Source of the DNA: Prevotellaceae bacterium | Lineage (GTDB): Bacteria; Bacteroidota; Bacteroidia; Bacteroidales; Muribaculaceae | DNA length: 64,000 nt | NCBI GenBank assembly: GCA_021772015.1 | Contig: JAETNS010000011.1 | Coordinates: 1-64,000, forward strand | Direction of reading: 5' to 3' | Shown here: piece after piece, positions 17,555-27,086 of the stretch | Layout of the letters: each line of letters begins with the position of its first letter | Numbering within the stretch: the stretch's first letter is position 1 | Made by a program: the position numbers and the translations under genes | Notes under the pieces: generated by a model | What the model was told of the DNA's origin: nothing | The model's database searches: none | Seen by the model: the letters and a program-made list of their open reading frames with translations, nothing else

Positions 17555-17655
17555 GCCGCGCGCCCTTCACCAACCTTCAATCCTCAAAAGCTGACCTGTC
17601 AAGAACAAGAGGCTTTAAGTAAAAATTCCCCCTAAAAAAACGAACATCAAATAAA

Positions 17656-18075
17656 ATGGGTGTAAGAAAAAGAAATTCCGCTCAGGCAAGAAAGGACGCC
17701 CAGAAGGAAATCGCCTTCGCCAAGCTGACCAACGTCCCCACGTCGCCCCGCAAGATGCGTCTGGTGGCTGACCTGGTCCGTGGCAAGGAGGTGTTCCGCG
17801 CTCTCGGTATCCTGAAGTTCTCCAACAAGGAGGCTGCCGCACGCCTTGAGAAGCTCCTGCGCTCGGCCATCGCCAACTGGGAGGCCAAAAACGACCGCAA
17901 GGCTGAAAACGGCGAACTCTATATTTCCACAATCTTCGTTAACCCGGCCCCGATGCTCAAGCGTCTGCGCACAGCTCCCCAGGGCCGCGGCTACCGTATC
18001 CGCAAACGTGCCAACCACGTCACTCTCGTCGTTGACACCATCGACAAAGACGTAACCACCAAGGACAAAGAATAA
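17656..18075 (+). CDS. rplV: 50S ribosomal protein L22
   Basis: L22 (uL22) reaches into the exit tunnel and contacts all domains of 23S rRNA. The 139 residues have [20 protein letters not shown] and the tunnel hairpin [19 protein letters not shown], then ANHVTLVV. It ends 3 nt before rpsC. The C-terminal tail after VDTIDKD is short. Confidence 0.98.
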   Translation: MGVRKRNSAQARKDAQKEIAFAKLTNVPTSPRKMRLVADLVRGKEVFRALGILKFSNKEAAARLEKLLRSAIANWEAKNDRKAENGELYISTIFVNPAPMLKRLRTAPQGRGYRIRKRANHVTLVVDTIDKDVTTKDKE

Positions 18076-18078
18076 CCT

Positions 18079-18831
18079 ATGGGACAGAAAGTAAATCCAA
18101 TCAGCAACCGCCTCGGCGTGATCCGTGGCTGGGACTCCAACTGGTTCGGCGGCAAAAAGTACGGCGACACCCTTCTGGAAGACTCTAAGCTCCGTAAGTA
18201 TCTTAACGTCCGTCTGGCCAAGTCGAGCGTATCACGCATCGTCATCGAGCGCACCCTCAAGCTTATCACCATCACCGTATGCACCTCTCGTCCGGGCCTG
18301 ATCATCGGCAAGGGCGGCTCCGAGGTCGACAAGCTGAAGGAAGAGCTCAAGAAGATAACCGACAAGGATGTACAGATCAACATCTTTGAGGTAAAACGCC
18401 CCGAGCTTGACGCTCAGATCGTGGCCTCCACCATCGCCCGTCAGATCGAAGGCAAGATCGCCTACCGCCGCGCAGTGAAGATGGCCATCGCAGCCACCAT
18501 GCGTTCCGGCGCGGAAGGCATCAAGGTACAGGTTTCGGGCCGTCTCAACGGTGCCGAAATGGCTCGTTCGGAAATGTTCAAGGAAGGCCGCACACCGCTC
18601 CACACCCTCCGTGCCGACATCGACTATGCTCTGGTCGAGGCCCACACCAAGGTCGGCGTGGTCGGCGTGAAGGTATGGATCTGCCGCGGTGAGGTTTACG
18701 GCAAGCGCGATCTCGCCCCCAACTTCACCACCACCGGCAAGGAAGGCCGCCCCTCTGGCGGCGACCGTGGCAACCAGCGCCGCGGCGGCTTCCGCAAACC
18801 CCGCAACGCCTCTTCCAACAACGGCCGTTAA
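18079..18831 (+). CDS. rpsC: 30S ribosomal protein S3
   Basis: S3 (uS3) forms part of the mRNA entry site and its helicase. The 250 residues have [20 protein letters not shown], a KH domain with [16 protein letters not shown], and [14 protein letters not shown] Gly/Arg/Asn-rich tail ([18 protein letters not shown]) extends beyond the common core. Confidence 0.98.
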   Translation: MGQKVNPISNRLGVIRGWDSNWFGGKKYGDTLLEDSKLRKYLNVRLAKSSVSRIVIERTLKLITITVCTSRPGLIIGKGGSEVDKLKEELKKITDKDVQINIFEVKRPELDAQIVASTIARQIEGKIAYRRAVKMAIAATMRSGAEGIKVQVSGRLNGAEMARSEMFKEGRTPLHTLRADIDYALVEAHTKVGVVGVKVWICRGEVYGKRDLAPNFTTTGKEGRPSGGDRGNQRRGGFRKPRNASSNNGR

Positions 18832-18931
18832 TCTCTCACCTGACAACCCGGCGACTCTCCCGAGGATGACTGCCGGGCCCGGCCGCCCCCTTCCTCAAAG
18901 GCCGCAAGCCCGCCGGCAACCATAAAGCGCC

Positions 18932-18965
18932 CGGCGGCGGTATGATCGACAAGCTTCCGCCGCCG
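18932..18965 (+). other. GC-rich hairpin in the S3-L16 spacer
   Basis: The 175-nt spacer between rpsC and rplP contains a perfect 9-bp stem cggcggcgg (18932-18940) with ccgccgccg (18957-18965) and a 16-nt loop. There is no T run, so it is not a normal terminator. It may be an mRNA-processing or stability element. Confidence 0.5.
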
Positions 18966-19006
18966 CGCCCAAGGGGAGAAACCACCCCAACTAACATCTA
19001 CCAAAA

Positions 19007-19438
<432 letters not shown>

Positions 19439-19480
19439 TCATCCCCAAGTCAAACAACACAAAGCCCGAAAAAGAAAGCT

Positions 19481-19678
19481 ATGAAGAAAGAAGAAATCAA
19501 AGAGCTCTCTACGGCCGATCTTCGCGAGCGTCTGGCGCAGATGGAGAAGGACTACCTTCAGATGAAGGCCAACCACGCCGTCTCCCCCCTGGACAACCCC
19601 GCGAAAATCACTGCTGACCGCAAGATGATTGCACGAGTGAAGACCGAGCTCCGCGCCCGCGAGCTGGCCGAGAAGTAA
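19481..19678 (+). CDS. rpmC: 50S ribosomal protein L29
   Basis: L29 (uL29) is a two-helix protein beside L23 at the tunnel exit. The 65 residues contain IKELSTADLRERLAQMEKDY and the second helix ADRKMIARVKTELRARELA. Length and position between L16 and S17 are as usual. Confidence 0.96.
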   Translation: MKKEEIKELSTADLRERLAQMEKDYLQMKANHAVSPLDNPAKITADRKMIARVKTELRARELAEK

Positions 19679-19724
19679 TCCCCATATTTAACCGTAATTA
19701 CCCTTACCTTTTATTCAACCTCTT

Positions 19725-19985
19725 ATGGAAGAAAAAAGAAACCTGCGCAAAGAGCGCATCGGCATCGTGTCGAGCAACAAGGGCGACAAGTCGATCACCG
19801 TTACGGTGAAATGGAAGGAGAAACACCCCATCTACGGCAAGTTCGTCAACAAGACCAAGAAATTCCACGCCCACGACGAGAAGAACGAGTGCAGCGTAGG
19901 CGACAAGGTCCGCCTCATGGAGACCCGTCCCCTGTCGAAGACAAAGCGTTGGAGATTAGTTGAAATCATCGAAAAAGTCAAGTAA
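19725..19985 (+). CDS. rpsQ: 30S ribosomal protein S17
   Basis: S17 (uS17) is an early-binding OB-fold protein of the 30S body. The 86 residues have [39 protein letters not shown] and the closing [17 protein letters not shown]. It ends 3 nt before rplN. Confidence 0.97.
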   Translation: MEEKRNLRKERIGIVSSNKGDKSITVTVKWKEKHPIYGKFVNKTKKFHAHDEKNECSVGDKVRLMETRPLSKTKRWRLVEIIEKVK

Positions 19986-19988
19986 GCC

Positions 19989-20354
19989 ATGATACAGACC
20001 GAATCCCGATTGACCGTTGCCGACAACAGCGGTGCAAAAGAGGCCCTGTGTATTCACGTCCTCGGTGGCACCGGCCGTCGTTACGCGTCCGTAGGCGACA
20101 TCATCGTTGTCTCCGTCAAGAGCGTCATCCCCTCTTCAGACGTAAAGAAGGGTACAGTCTCCAAGGCTGTGGTCGTACGCACCAAGAAGGAAATCCGCCG
20201 TCCCGACGGTTCCTACATCCGTTTCGACGACAACGCCTGTGTGCTGCTTAACAACGCCGGCGAGCTCCGCGGCACCCGTATCTTCGGCCCTGTCGCCCGC
20301 GAGCTTCGCGCGACCAACATGAAGATTGTCTCCCTCGCCCCCGAGGTCCTCTAA
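19989..20354 (+). CDS. rplN: 50S ribosomal protein L14
   Basis: L14 (uL14) forms inter-subunit bridge B8 and is the docking site of the silencing factor RsfS. The 121 residues have [40 protein letters not shown] and [13 protein letters not shown]. The start follows rpsQ by 3 nt. Confidence 0.98.
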   Translation: MIQTESRLTVADNSGAKEALCIHVLGGTGRRYASVGDIIVVSVKSVIPSSDVKKGTVSKAVVVRTKKEIRRPDGSYIRFDDNACVLLNNAGELRGTRIFGPVARELRATNMKIVSLAPEVL

Positions 20355-20405
20355 TCAACTGTCATCAAAACCGTAAACATCAAACGACGACAAGTCATCC
20401 CCATT

Positions 20406-20726
20406 ATGAGCAAATTGCATATCAAAAAGGGCGACACCGTTTACGTTCTCTCAGGCGAGGACCGCGGCAAGCAGGGTCGCGTGCTTTCTGTCGACGCGGC
20501 CAAGAACCGCGCAATCGTTGAAGGCGTCAACATCGTCTCCAAGAGCACCAAGCCCACCGCCAAGTATCCCCAGGGAGGCATCGTGAAGATGGAAGCCCCC
20601 ATCAATATTTCCAACCTCAACCTCATCGATCCCAAGAGCGGAAAGCCCACCCGTATCGGCATCCGCGTCAACGACAAGGGCGAGAAAGTTCGTTACGCTA
20701 AAAAATCCGGAGAGGAAATCAAATAA
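20406..20726 (+). CDS. rplX: 50S ribosomal protein L24
   Basis: L24 (uL24) starts 50S assembly. The 106 residues have a KOW motif ([20 protein letters not shown]), then [13 protein letters not shown] and [15 protein letters not shown]. Its stop overlaps the rplE start by one base (TAATG). Confidence 0.97.
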   Translation: MSKLHIKKGDTVYVLSGEDRGKQGRVLSVDAAKNRAIVEGVNIVSKSTKPTAKYPQGGIVKMEAPINISNLNLIDPKSGKPTRIGIRVNDKGEKVRYAKKSGEEIK

Positions 20727-21265
20727 TGAGCACTACACTCCAGAAAAAATACGAAGAGACCATCGCGCCCGCAATGACAAAGGAGTTCAACTACACGACT
20801 CCGATGCAGGTGCCCCGTCTGAAGAAGATCGTCATCAACCAGGGCCTCGGCGAAGCCACCCAGGACAAGAAGATCATCGAGACCTCGATCAACGAGCTGA
20901 CCGCTATCACCGGTCAGAAGGCTGTGCAGACCCTTTCGAAGAAGGATATCTCCAACTTCAAGGTCCGCAAAAAGATGCCTATCGGTGCCCGTGTGACCCT
21001 CCGTCGCGACAAGATGTATGAGTTCCTCGAAAGACTCGTGCGTGTCGCCCTGCCCCGTATCCGTGACTTCAAGGGTATCGAAGGGAAGCTCGACGGCCGT
21101 GGCAACTACACCCTCGGCATCACCGAGCAGATCATCTTCCCCGAAATCAACATCGACAACATCTCGAAGCTCATGGGCATGAACATCACCTTCGTCACCT
21201 CGGCCAACACCGACGAGGAAGGCTACGCTCTGCTCAAGCACTTCGGTCTCCCCTTCAAGAAATGA
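20726..21265 (+). CDS. rplE: 50S ribosomal protein L5
   Basis: L5 (uL5) binds 5S rRNA and contacts the P-site tRNA. The 179 residues have [40 protein letters not shown] and [20 protein letters not shown]. In most bacteria rpsN follows at once. Here a strong terminator follows and three unrelated genes separate L5 from S14, so rplE ends a transcription unit. Confidence 0.98.
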   Translation: MSTTLQKKYEETIAPAMTKEFNYTTPMQVPRLKKIVINQGLGEATQDKKIIETSINELTAITGQKAVQTLSKKDISNFKVRKKMPIGARVTLRRDKMYEFLERLVRVALPRIRDFKGIEGKLDGRGNYTLGITEQIIFPEINIDNISKLMGMNITFVTSANTDEEGYALLKHFGLPFKK

Positions 21266-21307
21266 TCGCTGCCGGTTCGCGCCGGCCGATCATACAGTCT
21301 TGAACTT

Positions 21308-21339
21308 AAAAAGCGCTCCTCAACCGAGGGGCGCTTTTT
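21308..21339 (+). terminator. Terminator after rplE
   Basis: The stem gcgc-t-cctc (21313-21321) pairs with gagg-g-gcgc (21326-21334), with an aacc loop, flanked by an A run and a T5 run. It is a textbook terminator inside what is normally one continuous ribosomal operon. Confidence 0.92.
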
Positions 21340-21394
21340 GTATCATTAACGTATTTATCCCTTTCTTAGCAGATCATGCTAAAGAATTTTAAAC

Positions 21395-21427
21395 TTGATT
21401 GAAGTCAGGAGATAAACATTAACTTTG
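21395..21427 (+). promoter_or_regulatory. Promoter of the first inserted gene
   Basis: TAACTTTG (21420-21427) matches the -7 consensus. TTG triplets lie at 21395-21397 (22-nt spacing) and 21399-21401 (18-nt spacing). Transcription would start near 21433, 38 nt before the ATG. Confidence 0.65.
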
Positions 21428-21470
21428 TGGTGATCTTCAATATAAAAACGTTCAACCAATCGAGTGAGAG

Positions 21471-22796
21471 ATGTCAGGGATTCCAAGAATAACGGCCATG
21501 TTGGCGGGCCTGGTCGCGATCGTCTGCCATGTGACGGCGCAAAATGCCGGCAGGGTAGTTGCTGACCTCAATGGCGGGGAGCCACTTTCGAACGCCTCGG
21601 TCTTTGATCGGCATGGCAACTTCGTAGGGGTGACTTCCTCGAATGGCCGCTTGCCATATGTCGTGGAGGCAGGGTATCCCTTGACAATAAGATATCTCGG
21701 TTTCGAGGAGAGGAGGGTTGAGAAGGTTGCCGGGGACACCGTTTTTCTGCGGGAGCTGCCGGCCGAGTTGCCGGAAGTCGTCATTGAATCGCGTCATCAT
21801 AAGGTATTGCATCTCCTGGCTTATGTCAGGGAGTATTCGACAATGTCGACCTGGACTGACACTATCTCTCTTTTCCGGGAAAAGATGGTCGATTACATGT
21901 TGCCTGTCGATAAGAAAACAAAATTCAAGGGGTGGAGCAGCCCGAGAGTGCTCGCTTCCAGATCTTATTACCGGTTCACGGATTCCGAGGGACTTGACAG
22001 TGTGAGTGACCGTTGCGGCCACCATTTCTCCTGGGCCGACTGGATGGGGATAGTGTCAAGGGTTACAATCCCCGGCTCGCTTCGCGGCCTCGACAACGCG
22101 ACAGATACTGTCCGGGGGAAGCATGAGGTCGCGGAAGTGTGGACTAAAAAAGGATCGCGGTTGTCGGTCGATATCAATCCGCTGGCTGATACCGTTTCCC
22201 GTAGATGGATACCGGGGCTGTCGCGTTTCTTCCACAAGGGAACCGAATTTGACCGCCTGCAAGTAAGGTTCAACTATGACAACGTGGCCGGAGACTCTAT
22301 CATGCCGGTTGATCTCGCAGGTTATTCCTTCAATATCGAGTCGAACGGCCGGGGCCATTGGATGTTTATGTTCAACCGTCTCGACGATCCTTGTTTTGTC
22401 AGCACCTACGGGGAGGTGTATGTGATCGACAAGGAATATCTGTCGGTGAAAGATGCGAAAAAATGGGAACGCCGTCAGAAGGATATTTCAGGAGTGGAGA
22501 TTTATGAGCCACAGGAGGCTCCTGAACTCCAACCGGCGATCCAGTCGCTTGTCGACAGGGTCAATCTTATGAATCATGACCGGGTCAGGCTTGACCTGTC
22601 CCCCGATAGAAGGCTCGTCAGCAGGGGCGTAAAGAAGCTCAACATAGGGCAGGCAGTACTCCAGCGTATAAACGGTATGCTGGGGATCGACCATCTGAAA
22701 GCCAAACGCCAATGGAACCGCCAATGGAAAGATATGCGAAGCGACATGCGCGACCGCAATCAGCGACGATATGAAAAACAGGAAGATAATCGTTAA
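21471..22796 (+). CDS. Exported protein with CarboxypepD_reg-like N-terminal domain
   Basis: The 441 residues open with a signal peptide (cleaved near VTAQ, about 24). A carboxypeptidase-regulatory-like beta-sandwich follows at about 25-100 (GRVVADLNGGEPLSNASVF, VTSSNGRLPY, PLTIRYLGFEERRV). The remainder (about 100-441), with YVREYSTMSTWTDTISLFRE and a basic C-terminus (KRQWNRQWKDMRSDMRDR), was not recognised; no barrel is evident. Such proteins usually work at the outer membrane or cell surface. It is the first of three genes set between rplE and rpsN. Confidence 0.7.
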   Translation: MSGIPRITAMLAGLVAIVCHVTAQNAGRVVADLNGGEPLSNASVFDRHGNFVGVTSSNGRLPYVVEAGYPLTIRYLGFEERRVEKVAGDTVFLRELPAELPEVVIESRHHKVLHLLAYVREYSTMSTWTDTISLFREKMVDYMLPVDKKTKFKGWSSPRVLASRSYYRFTDSEGLDSVSDRCGHHFSWADWMGIVSRVTIPGSLRGLDNATDTVRGKHEVAEVWTKKGSRLSVDINPLADTVSRRWIPGLSRFFHKGTEFDRLQVRFNYDNVAGDSIMPVDLAGYSFNIESNGRGHWMFMFNRLDDPCFVSTYGEVYVIDKEYLSVKDAKKWERRQKDISGVEIYEPQEAPELQPAIQSLVDRVNLMNHDRVRLDLSPDRRLVSRGVKKLNIGQAVLQRINGMLGIDHLKAKRQWNRQWKDMRSDMRDRNQRRYEKQEDNR

Positions 22797-22809
22797 AAAT
22801 AATTAAAAT

Positions 22810-22817
22810 GGGGGGGG
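22810..22817 (+). repeat. G8 homopolymer upstream of a promoter
   Basis: Eight consecutive Gs end 12 nt before the -33 TTTG of the second inserted gene. The same length and similar position recur at 24891-24898. Confidence 0.8.
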
Positions 22818-22829
22818 TGAAACGTTGTG

Positions 22830-22861
22830 TTTGGATGATAAATCATAACTGATTATCTTTG
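22830..22861 (+). promoter_or_regulatory. Promoter of the second inserted gene
   Basis: TTTG (22830-22833) and TATCTTTG (22854-22861) are 20 nt apart, a full consensus match. Transcription would start near 22867, 18 nt before the ATG at 22885. A GTG at 22861 lies inside the promoter and cannot be the start. Confidence 0.8.
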
Positions 22862-22884
22862 TGGAAAATAAAACCACAAACCAT

Positions 22885-24753
22885 ATGAAGCATTATTACA
22901 TCAGGCAAATTGGAAAAATCTGTCTTGTAGGCGCATTGGCTCTTTGGGGAGGGCCTGCGGCGGATGGACGAGAGATCTCACAGGTTCCTGTCTCCGGGGC
23001 GGATCTGCTTTCACGTCCCATTGTTGGGGTAAGTCAAAAAGCGCAAGTTCCGCAGATCGAGACCTCTCAGTCGCTCTCATTTGAGCCGGTCAAGGATGAG
23101 AAAGGGGAAAAGCCGCGTCGCGTTGACGGCGTTGATGATCCTCAATGGGCCGATTGGGAGTACTACGGCAAGGTTGAGGTTTATCTCCCTACTCTTGAGA
23201 CTATTTTTAGCTCGGTAGAGTATAACAACAGCGAACATGAAGTCTACATCCGTAAACTGATCAACAGAGATGAGACTTGTGTGGATATTCCATGGGAGAT
23301 CCGTATAGATGGTGTCTTCGGGGAATGTTCATTGTATCTCGACTATGATTACTGGTCGAAATCTTATGACATTAGAACTCTTGAACTGCCGATAGCAATT
23401 CCTGATGAGGTGGTGGCCGGGCTTCCGGAAACCTTTGCTCCCTTGGAGCATGCGGAATTGTCTGCTTCGTCATTGAGTGGTCTGAATTTGAACAATCCAT
23501 GGAAGTTTTTCCCGGAATCAGGATATTTTAGAACAGGCCAATTAATGATTGTTGTCGCCAGAGGTATCGAAGGCACCGAACACGAAGGATATACCTATAG
23601 TTTGAGTTGGTCGCCATACATATCAGACCTTGACAATCATGGGGAAGGCTGGGACATTGACTTATTTTATTCGGAGGGGATTGGTCCGGTGAATTACCAT
23701 TCTTATGTTTTTGAGGCTCTTGGGGGAAAATGTGAGCTGATCGCAAAGACGGGAGCAAATGTCAAAGGGTATAGACTGGAGGTTATTCCCGATGACTGTA
23801 TTTATGATGTGGAGCGACATCACTTCGTTCATATAAAGGAATACCCTGACTTTGACGGTAAATGGCCTCATATGGACATCATGTTTAGTTCACTTGCTTC
23901 TTCAGAAGATGGATTGAGTATACCGATTGAATTGCCGGGCAAAGGAAAACAATGGGTTTACCTGTGTCCGTTGACGGAAGATGGTGAGATAGCCAGTATG
24001 CCTCAGCAGCTTACTCTGTTTGTGACAGAGGACGCTGCCAGATGGGAGACGATTGGAGAAGGCACATTGCAAGACCGTACGGTTGCGGCTTTATGCACAG
24101 ATATATCCGAGGAGGATTGGAATAACAACACTTTCAGTTCCACCGGAGAGTTCTTGCTTGAGAATCCAACATGGAAAGTGATGGTGCAGAAAGACCTCGA
24201 CACTCCGGGCCGCTACCGTGTGAAGAATCCCTATGTCAACTCTCCTTGGAAATCCCATATAGATAGGGAAGGGGATGAGGTCCCGTTTGACTGCTACCTT
24301 TATCTTGATGCCACCGATCCCGGTCGGGTGATCCTCGAGCCCTCGGTCGTCGATTTGTCTTACCATGATGTGCCCCCCATGATGTACAACGATATGCTGT
24401 ATGGAAAAGAATGGACTCCTGACGGATATGTCTATTTTAACAGGCTCCTGCTGGATGAATTTTCCGGTGTGCTGAAAGACAATAAAATAATGTTGCGGAG
24501 TTTCACGGTAAGGCATGATGGCGGATACTGGTATGCCCCCGCTAATATCACGAGGGACGCTGTGGGTTCTTTGGAATATCCCGACCTTGTGTTGACTCTG
24601 CCTGACGAAGCCGGGGTGGAATCTGTTGCAGACGGCGTTGTCGAACTGCCCGCAGAATACTATAACCTGCAGGGGATGAGGATCGCCGAACCTGTAAAAG
24701 GGGAGATCTGCATAGTCAAACGAGGTGACCAGGTAGCGAAAGTAAGATATTGA
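22885..24753 (+). CDS. Large exported protein with T9SS-like C-terminal signal
   Basis: The 622-residue product begins with a basic region and hydrophobic stretch (KICLVGALALWGGPAADG), a signal peptide. The body is rich in strands and aromatic residues (DPQWADWEYYGKVEVYLPTL, GKGKQWVYLCPL, PYVNSPWKSHIDREGD) and matches no family I recognise. The last 40 residues, with ELPAEYYNLQGMRIAEPVKG and closing VKRGDQVAKVRY, are the short C-terminal domain typical of proteins in this group that are sent out by T9SS. The start at 22885 was set by the promoter. Its middle (about 23180-24160) is more AT-rich than the neighbours. Confidence 0.7.
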   Translation: MKHYYIRQIGKICLVGALALWGGPAADGREISQVPVSGADLLSRPIVGVSQKAQVPQIETSQSLSFEPVKDEKGEKPRRVDGVDDPQWADWEYYGKVEVYLPTLETIFSSVEYNNSEHEVYIRKLINRDETCVDIPWEIRIDGVFGECSLYLDYDYWSKSYDIRTLELPIAIPDEVVAGLPETFAPLEHAELSASSLSGLNLNNPWKFFPESGYFRTGQLMIVVARGIEGTEHEGYTYSLSWSPYISDLDNHGEGWDIDLFYSEGIGPVNYHSYVFEALGGKCELIAKTGANVKGYRLEVIPDDCIYDVERHHFVHIKEYPDFDGKWPHMDIMFSSLASSEDGLSIPIELPGKGKQWVYLCPLTEDGEIASMPQQLTLFVTEDAARWETIGEGTLQDRTVAALCTDISEEDWNNNTFSSTGEFLLENPTWKVMVQKDLDTPGRYRVKNPYVNSPWKSHIDREGDEVPFDCYLYLDATDPGRVILEPSVVDLSYHDVPPMMYNDMLYGKEWTPDGYVYFNRLLLDEFSGVLKDNKIMLRSFTVRHDGGYWYAPANITRDAVGSLEYPDLVLTLPDEAGVESVADGVVELPAEYYNLQGMRIAEPVKGEICIVKRGDQVAKVRY

Positions 24754-24808
24754 GCCTTTAAGCCGATCTCAAATATAGATTACCTGACAGGATCAGTTGA
24801 TATCGCAA

Positions 24809-24846
24809 CAGCCGGACGTTCAGCATGACAGTTGAATGTCCGGCTG
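24809..24846 (+). terminator. Terminator of the second inserted gene
   Basis: A 14-bp stem (24809-24822 with 24833-24846, one G-U pair) and a 10-nt loop are followed by attgtttt. It lies 55 nt after the stop. Confidence 0.7.
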
Positions 24847-24890
24847 ATTGTTTTGGATATATATGGAAGAGGCAATTAACGAAAATTAAC

Positions 24891-24898
24891 GGGGGGGG
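24891..24898 (+). repeat. G8 homopolymer upstream of a promoter
   Basis: Eight consecutive Gs end 21 nt before the -33 element of the third inserted gene, preceded by an A/T-rich stretch like that before the G8 at 22810. Confidence 0.8.
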
Positions 24899-24919
24899 TA
24901 AAATGTGTTGAAAAAACAA

Positions 24920-24949
24920 TTGTATAATCATATGGAATGTTTAACTTTG
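24920..24949 (+). promoter_or_regulatory. Promoter of the third inserted gene
   Basis: TTG (24920-24922) and TAACTTTG (24942-24949) are 19 nt apart. Transcription would start near 24955, only about 11 nt before the ATG at 24966. Confidence 0.75.
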
Positions 24950-24965
24950 TGAATCTTTATAAATC

Positions 24966-27086
24966 ATGGCAATGAGAAAGGTTCTACAAACAGTGGTGCT
25001 GTCCATAGTCGGGGCGAATGTCGGGAGTTTGTCGCTTATGGGGGCGACGACATACGACAAGGAAGAGCCGACTGACTCGATTTCCGACCGTAGCCTTGAA
25101 GAGGTAGTGGTGGAGGCCAAGCGGGAGACGACCTCCGCGACAATGTCGACATATCTTCCCACGGCCACGGTCAAGGACGCGTCGCAGGACGCGATCGACC
25201 TGCTGGCGCGTATGGCTATCCCGGAGATCAGGATCGACCCGGTATCAAAAGCCGTCAAGACCGCTACCGGGAGCGATATCTCATTGTTTATCAATTATCT
25301 TCCCGCGTCGTCAGATGATATACAGGGCTTGCGCACATCGGATGTGCTGAAAGTCGAATTACTCGATTTCCCGACGGATCCCCGTTTTCACAGCGCGGAG
25401 CATGTCATCAACATAATAGTCAGACGGTATGAATATGGAGGTTACACGAAAGTGTCGGAGTCTGTTTTCACCGCAGGGGATTTCACAAGCAAAAGCTCGG
25501 TGTATTCCAAATTCGCATACCGTGACATGGTATATGACCTGTGCGTCGCTCCCGACTATGTCAATACAACGCATGTCGGCAGTTCTGAAACCCAGGTGTT
25601 CCGGCTGCCGTCAGGTGAGATAACCCGTGACCAACGGTTTCTGGAGGCGAAGTTCAGATACATCGATATTCCTGTGTCGTTCAGAGCCTCCTATGTGAAA
25701 GAGAATATCCAGATTGTCAACACTCTTGGTTTCGATTATTTCGACAAGCTGCGCGCAGGCAGCAGTGGAGAACTGGTTTTTACGCCGAGAGTGGCAGGCG
25801 ATGTCCGTTACAGCCGTGACAATCCCATGCGGACCAAGACATTGTCGTGGAACGGTGATTATTATTTTGCCTTTACGCAAGGATGGAGCCTCGGAGTGAG
25901 CCCTTCGCTCAGTTACGGCAACAATGATTCCCGCAGCAGGTATGAGTCGGGGATTCCCGGCGAGGGGCCGATCGTCAACAATGCCCGCGAGAAGTCGGTC
26001 TTTTTCAGGATGAATCTCAAATTGCTGAAGCGGTTTGGCGACCATCATTCGGTGTATTTCGATCCAAACGCGGCATATCGTCGTGAAAAACTGACATATT
26101 TGGGGGATGCGCCTTATGAGACTGTTTTCAAGGATCCGTTTTTGGGGCTTGGGATAGGTTACAATTATGCTTCGCGGTTGTTCAGCGGCGGGGTGGACGG
26201 GGGTGTCTGCGGCGAGTTCATGACTGTGAACGGTCGGCGGGTTAACGATTGGTATCCTTACCTGCATCTCAACGCGTCTTATTCACCGAATGACCGTCAC
26301 CGCCTATCGACCTACATCCAGTTCGCGTCGAACACCCCCGGCGACGCGGAGCGTTCGCCTAATGTCATACAGGTCAATGAACTGCTTTACCGCACGGGAA
26401 ACCCGCAGGTTGACAATTCGCGCCATTGGACCTTCTATCTCGGCTACACATTCCTGCCTGTCAACAAGTTCTCCCTCTCTGCCAGCTTCAGATTTTTCAA
26501 GCTGTATGACCGAGGGGTTGACACATACGAATTGTACGACGGAGGCCGGGCGGTGTTGCGCGGCTATGACAACAGCGGTGACTACACCAACCTCCAGGGA
26601 GGGGTTAGCGCGACGTTAAGACTGCTGCGCAACAGCCTGATACTCCAAGGTGTGGTGGCTGTCAACAATTTCCGCTCGACAGGATATTATGACCTTGTGC
26701 GGACTCCGGTGCTGGGGCAGATCAATGTCTCGTATTACTGGCGAAACTTCAATTTCACCGGATTTTACCAGACACGGCAGCATTTCCTCGGGTCAAACTC
26801 GGGCGCGTATTCGACCTCCCGCGACTATTACATGTTGCGGGCCGGCTGGAGCCACGGGTCGTTAAACCTCTCCGTGTATGCCCTCAACTTCGCCCGCAGA
26901 CGTTACGATGGCGGATGGTCTGAGCTTGTGACCCCGGCATTTTCCTCTGTCAACACGACATTCAACTCCAATTACCGCCAGTGCTTCATGGTGTCGTTGA
27001 CATACACTGTCGGTTACGGCAAGAAAGTAGACCGGGGCGACGAGGTAGAGCGCGCCCGCGCGGCCGGTTCCGCGATAATGAACTGA
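24966..27086 (+). CDS. TonB-dependent-receptor-like outer-membrane barrel protein
   Basis: The 706-residue product has a signal peptide (to about 26), then LEEVVVEAKRETTSATMSTY, the usual link before a plug. A plug-like domain (about 55-155) ends with SAEHVINIIVRRYEYGGYTK. A barrel of about 550 residues follows with repeated aromatic-girdled strands such as WSLGVSPSLSYGNNDSRSRY and INVSYYWRNFNFTGFYQTR, ending in MVSLTYTVGYGKKVDRG and a short tail. It fits the Bacteroidetes outer-membrane beta-barrel (OMP_b-brl_3) group, which lacks a clear TonB box. The substrate is unknown. A carrier for, or receptor of, its two exported neighbours is possible but only inferred. Confidence 0.78.
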   Translation: MAMRKVLQTVVLSIVGANVGSLSLMGATTYDKEEPTDSISDRSLEEVVVEAKRETTSATMSTYLPTATVKDASQDAIDLLARMAIPEIRIDPVSKAVKTATGSDISLFINYLPASSDDIQGLRTSDVLKVELLDFPTDPRFHSAEHVINIIVRRYEYGGYTKVSESVFTAGDFTSKSSVYSKFAYRDMVYDLCVAPDYVNTTHVGSSETQVFRLPSGEITRDQRFLEAKFRYIDIPVSFRASYVKENIQIVNTLGFDYFDKLRAGSSGELVFTPRVAGDVRYSRDNPMRTKTLSWNGDYYFAFTQGWSLGVSPSLSYGNNDSRSRYESGIPGEGPIVNNAREKSVFFRMNLKLLKRFGDHHSVYFDPNAAYRREKLTYLGDAPYETVFKDPFLGLGIGYNYASRLFSGGVDGGVCGEFMTVNGRRVNDWYPYLHLNASYSPNDRHRLSTYIQFASNTPGDAERSPNVIQVNELLYRTGNPQVDNSRHWTFYLGYTFLPVNKFSLSASFRFFKLYDRGVDTYELYDGGRAVLRGYDNSGDYTNLQGGVSATLRLLRNSLILQGVVAVNNFRSTGYYDLVRTPVLGQINVSYYWRNFNFTGFYQTRQHFLGSNSGAYSTSRDYYMLRAGWSHGSLNLSVYALNFARRRYDGGWSELVTPAFSSVNTTFNSNYRQCFMVSLTYTVGYGKKVDRGDEVERARAAGSAIMN

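Noticed and set aside
22861-22884. GTG start for the second inserted gene
   Set aside because: The GTG overlaps the -7 box of a full-consensus promoter, so it would lie before the transcription start; ATG at 22885 is used.
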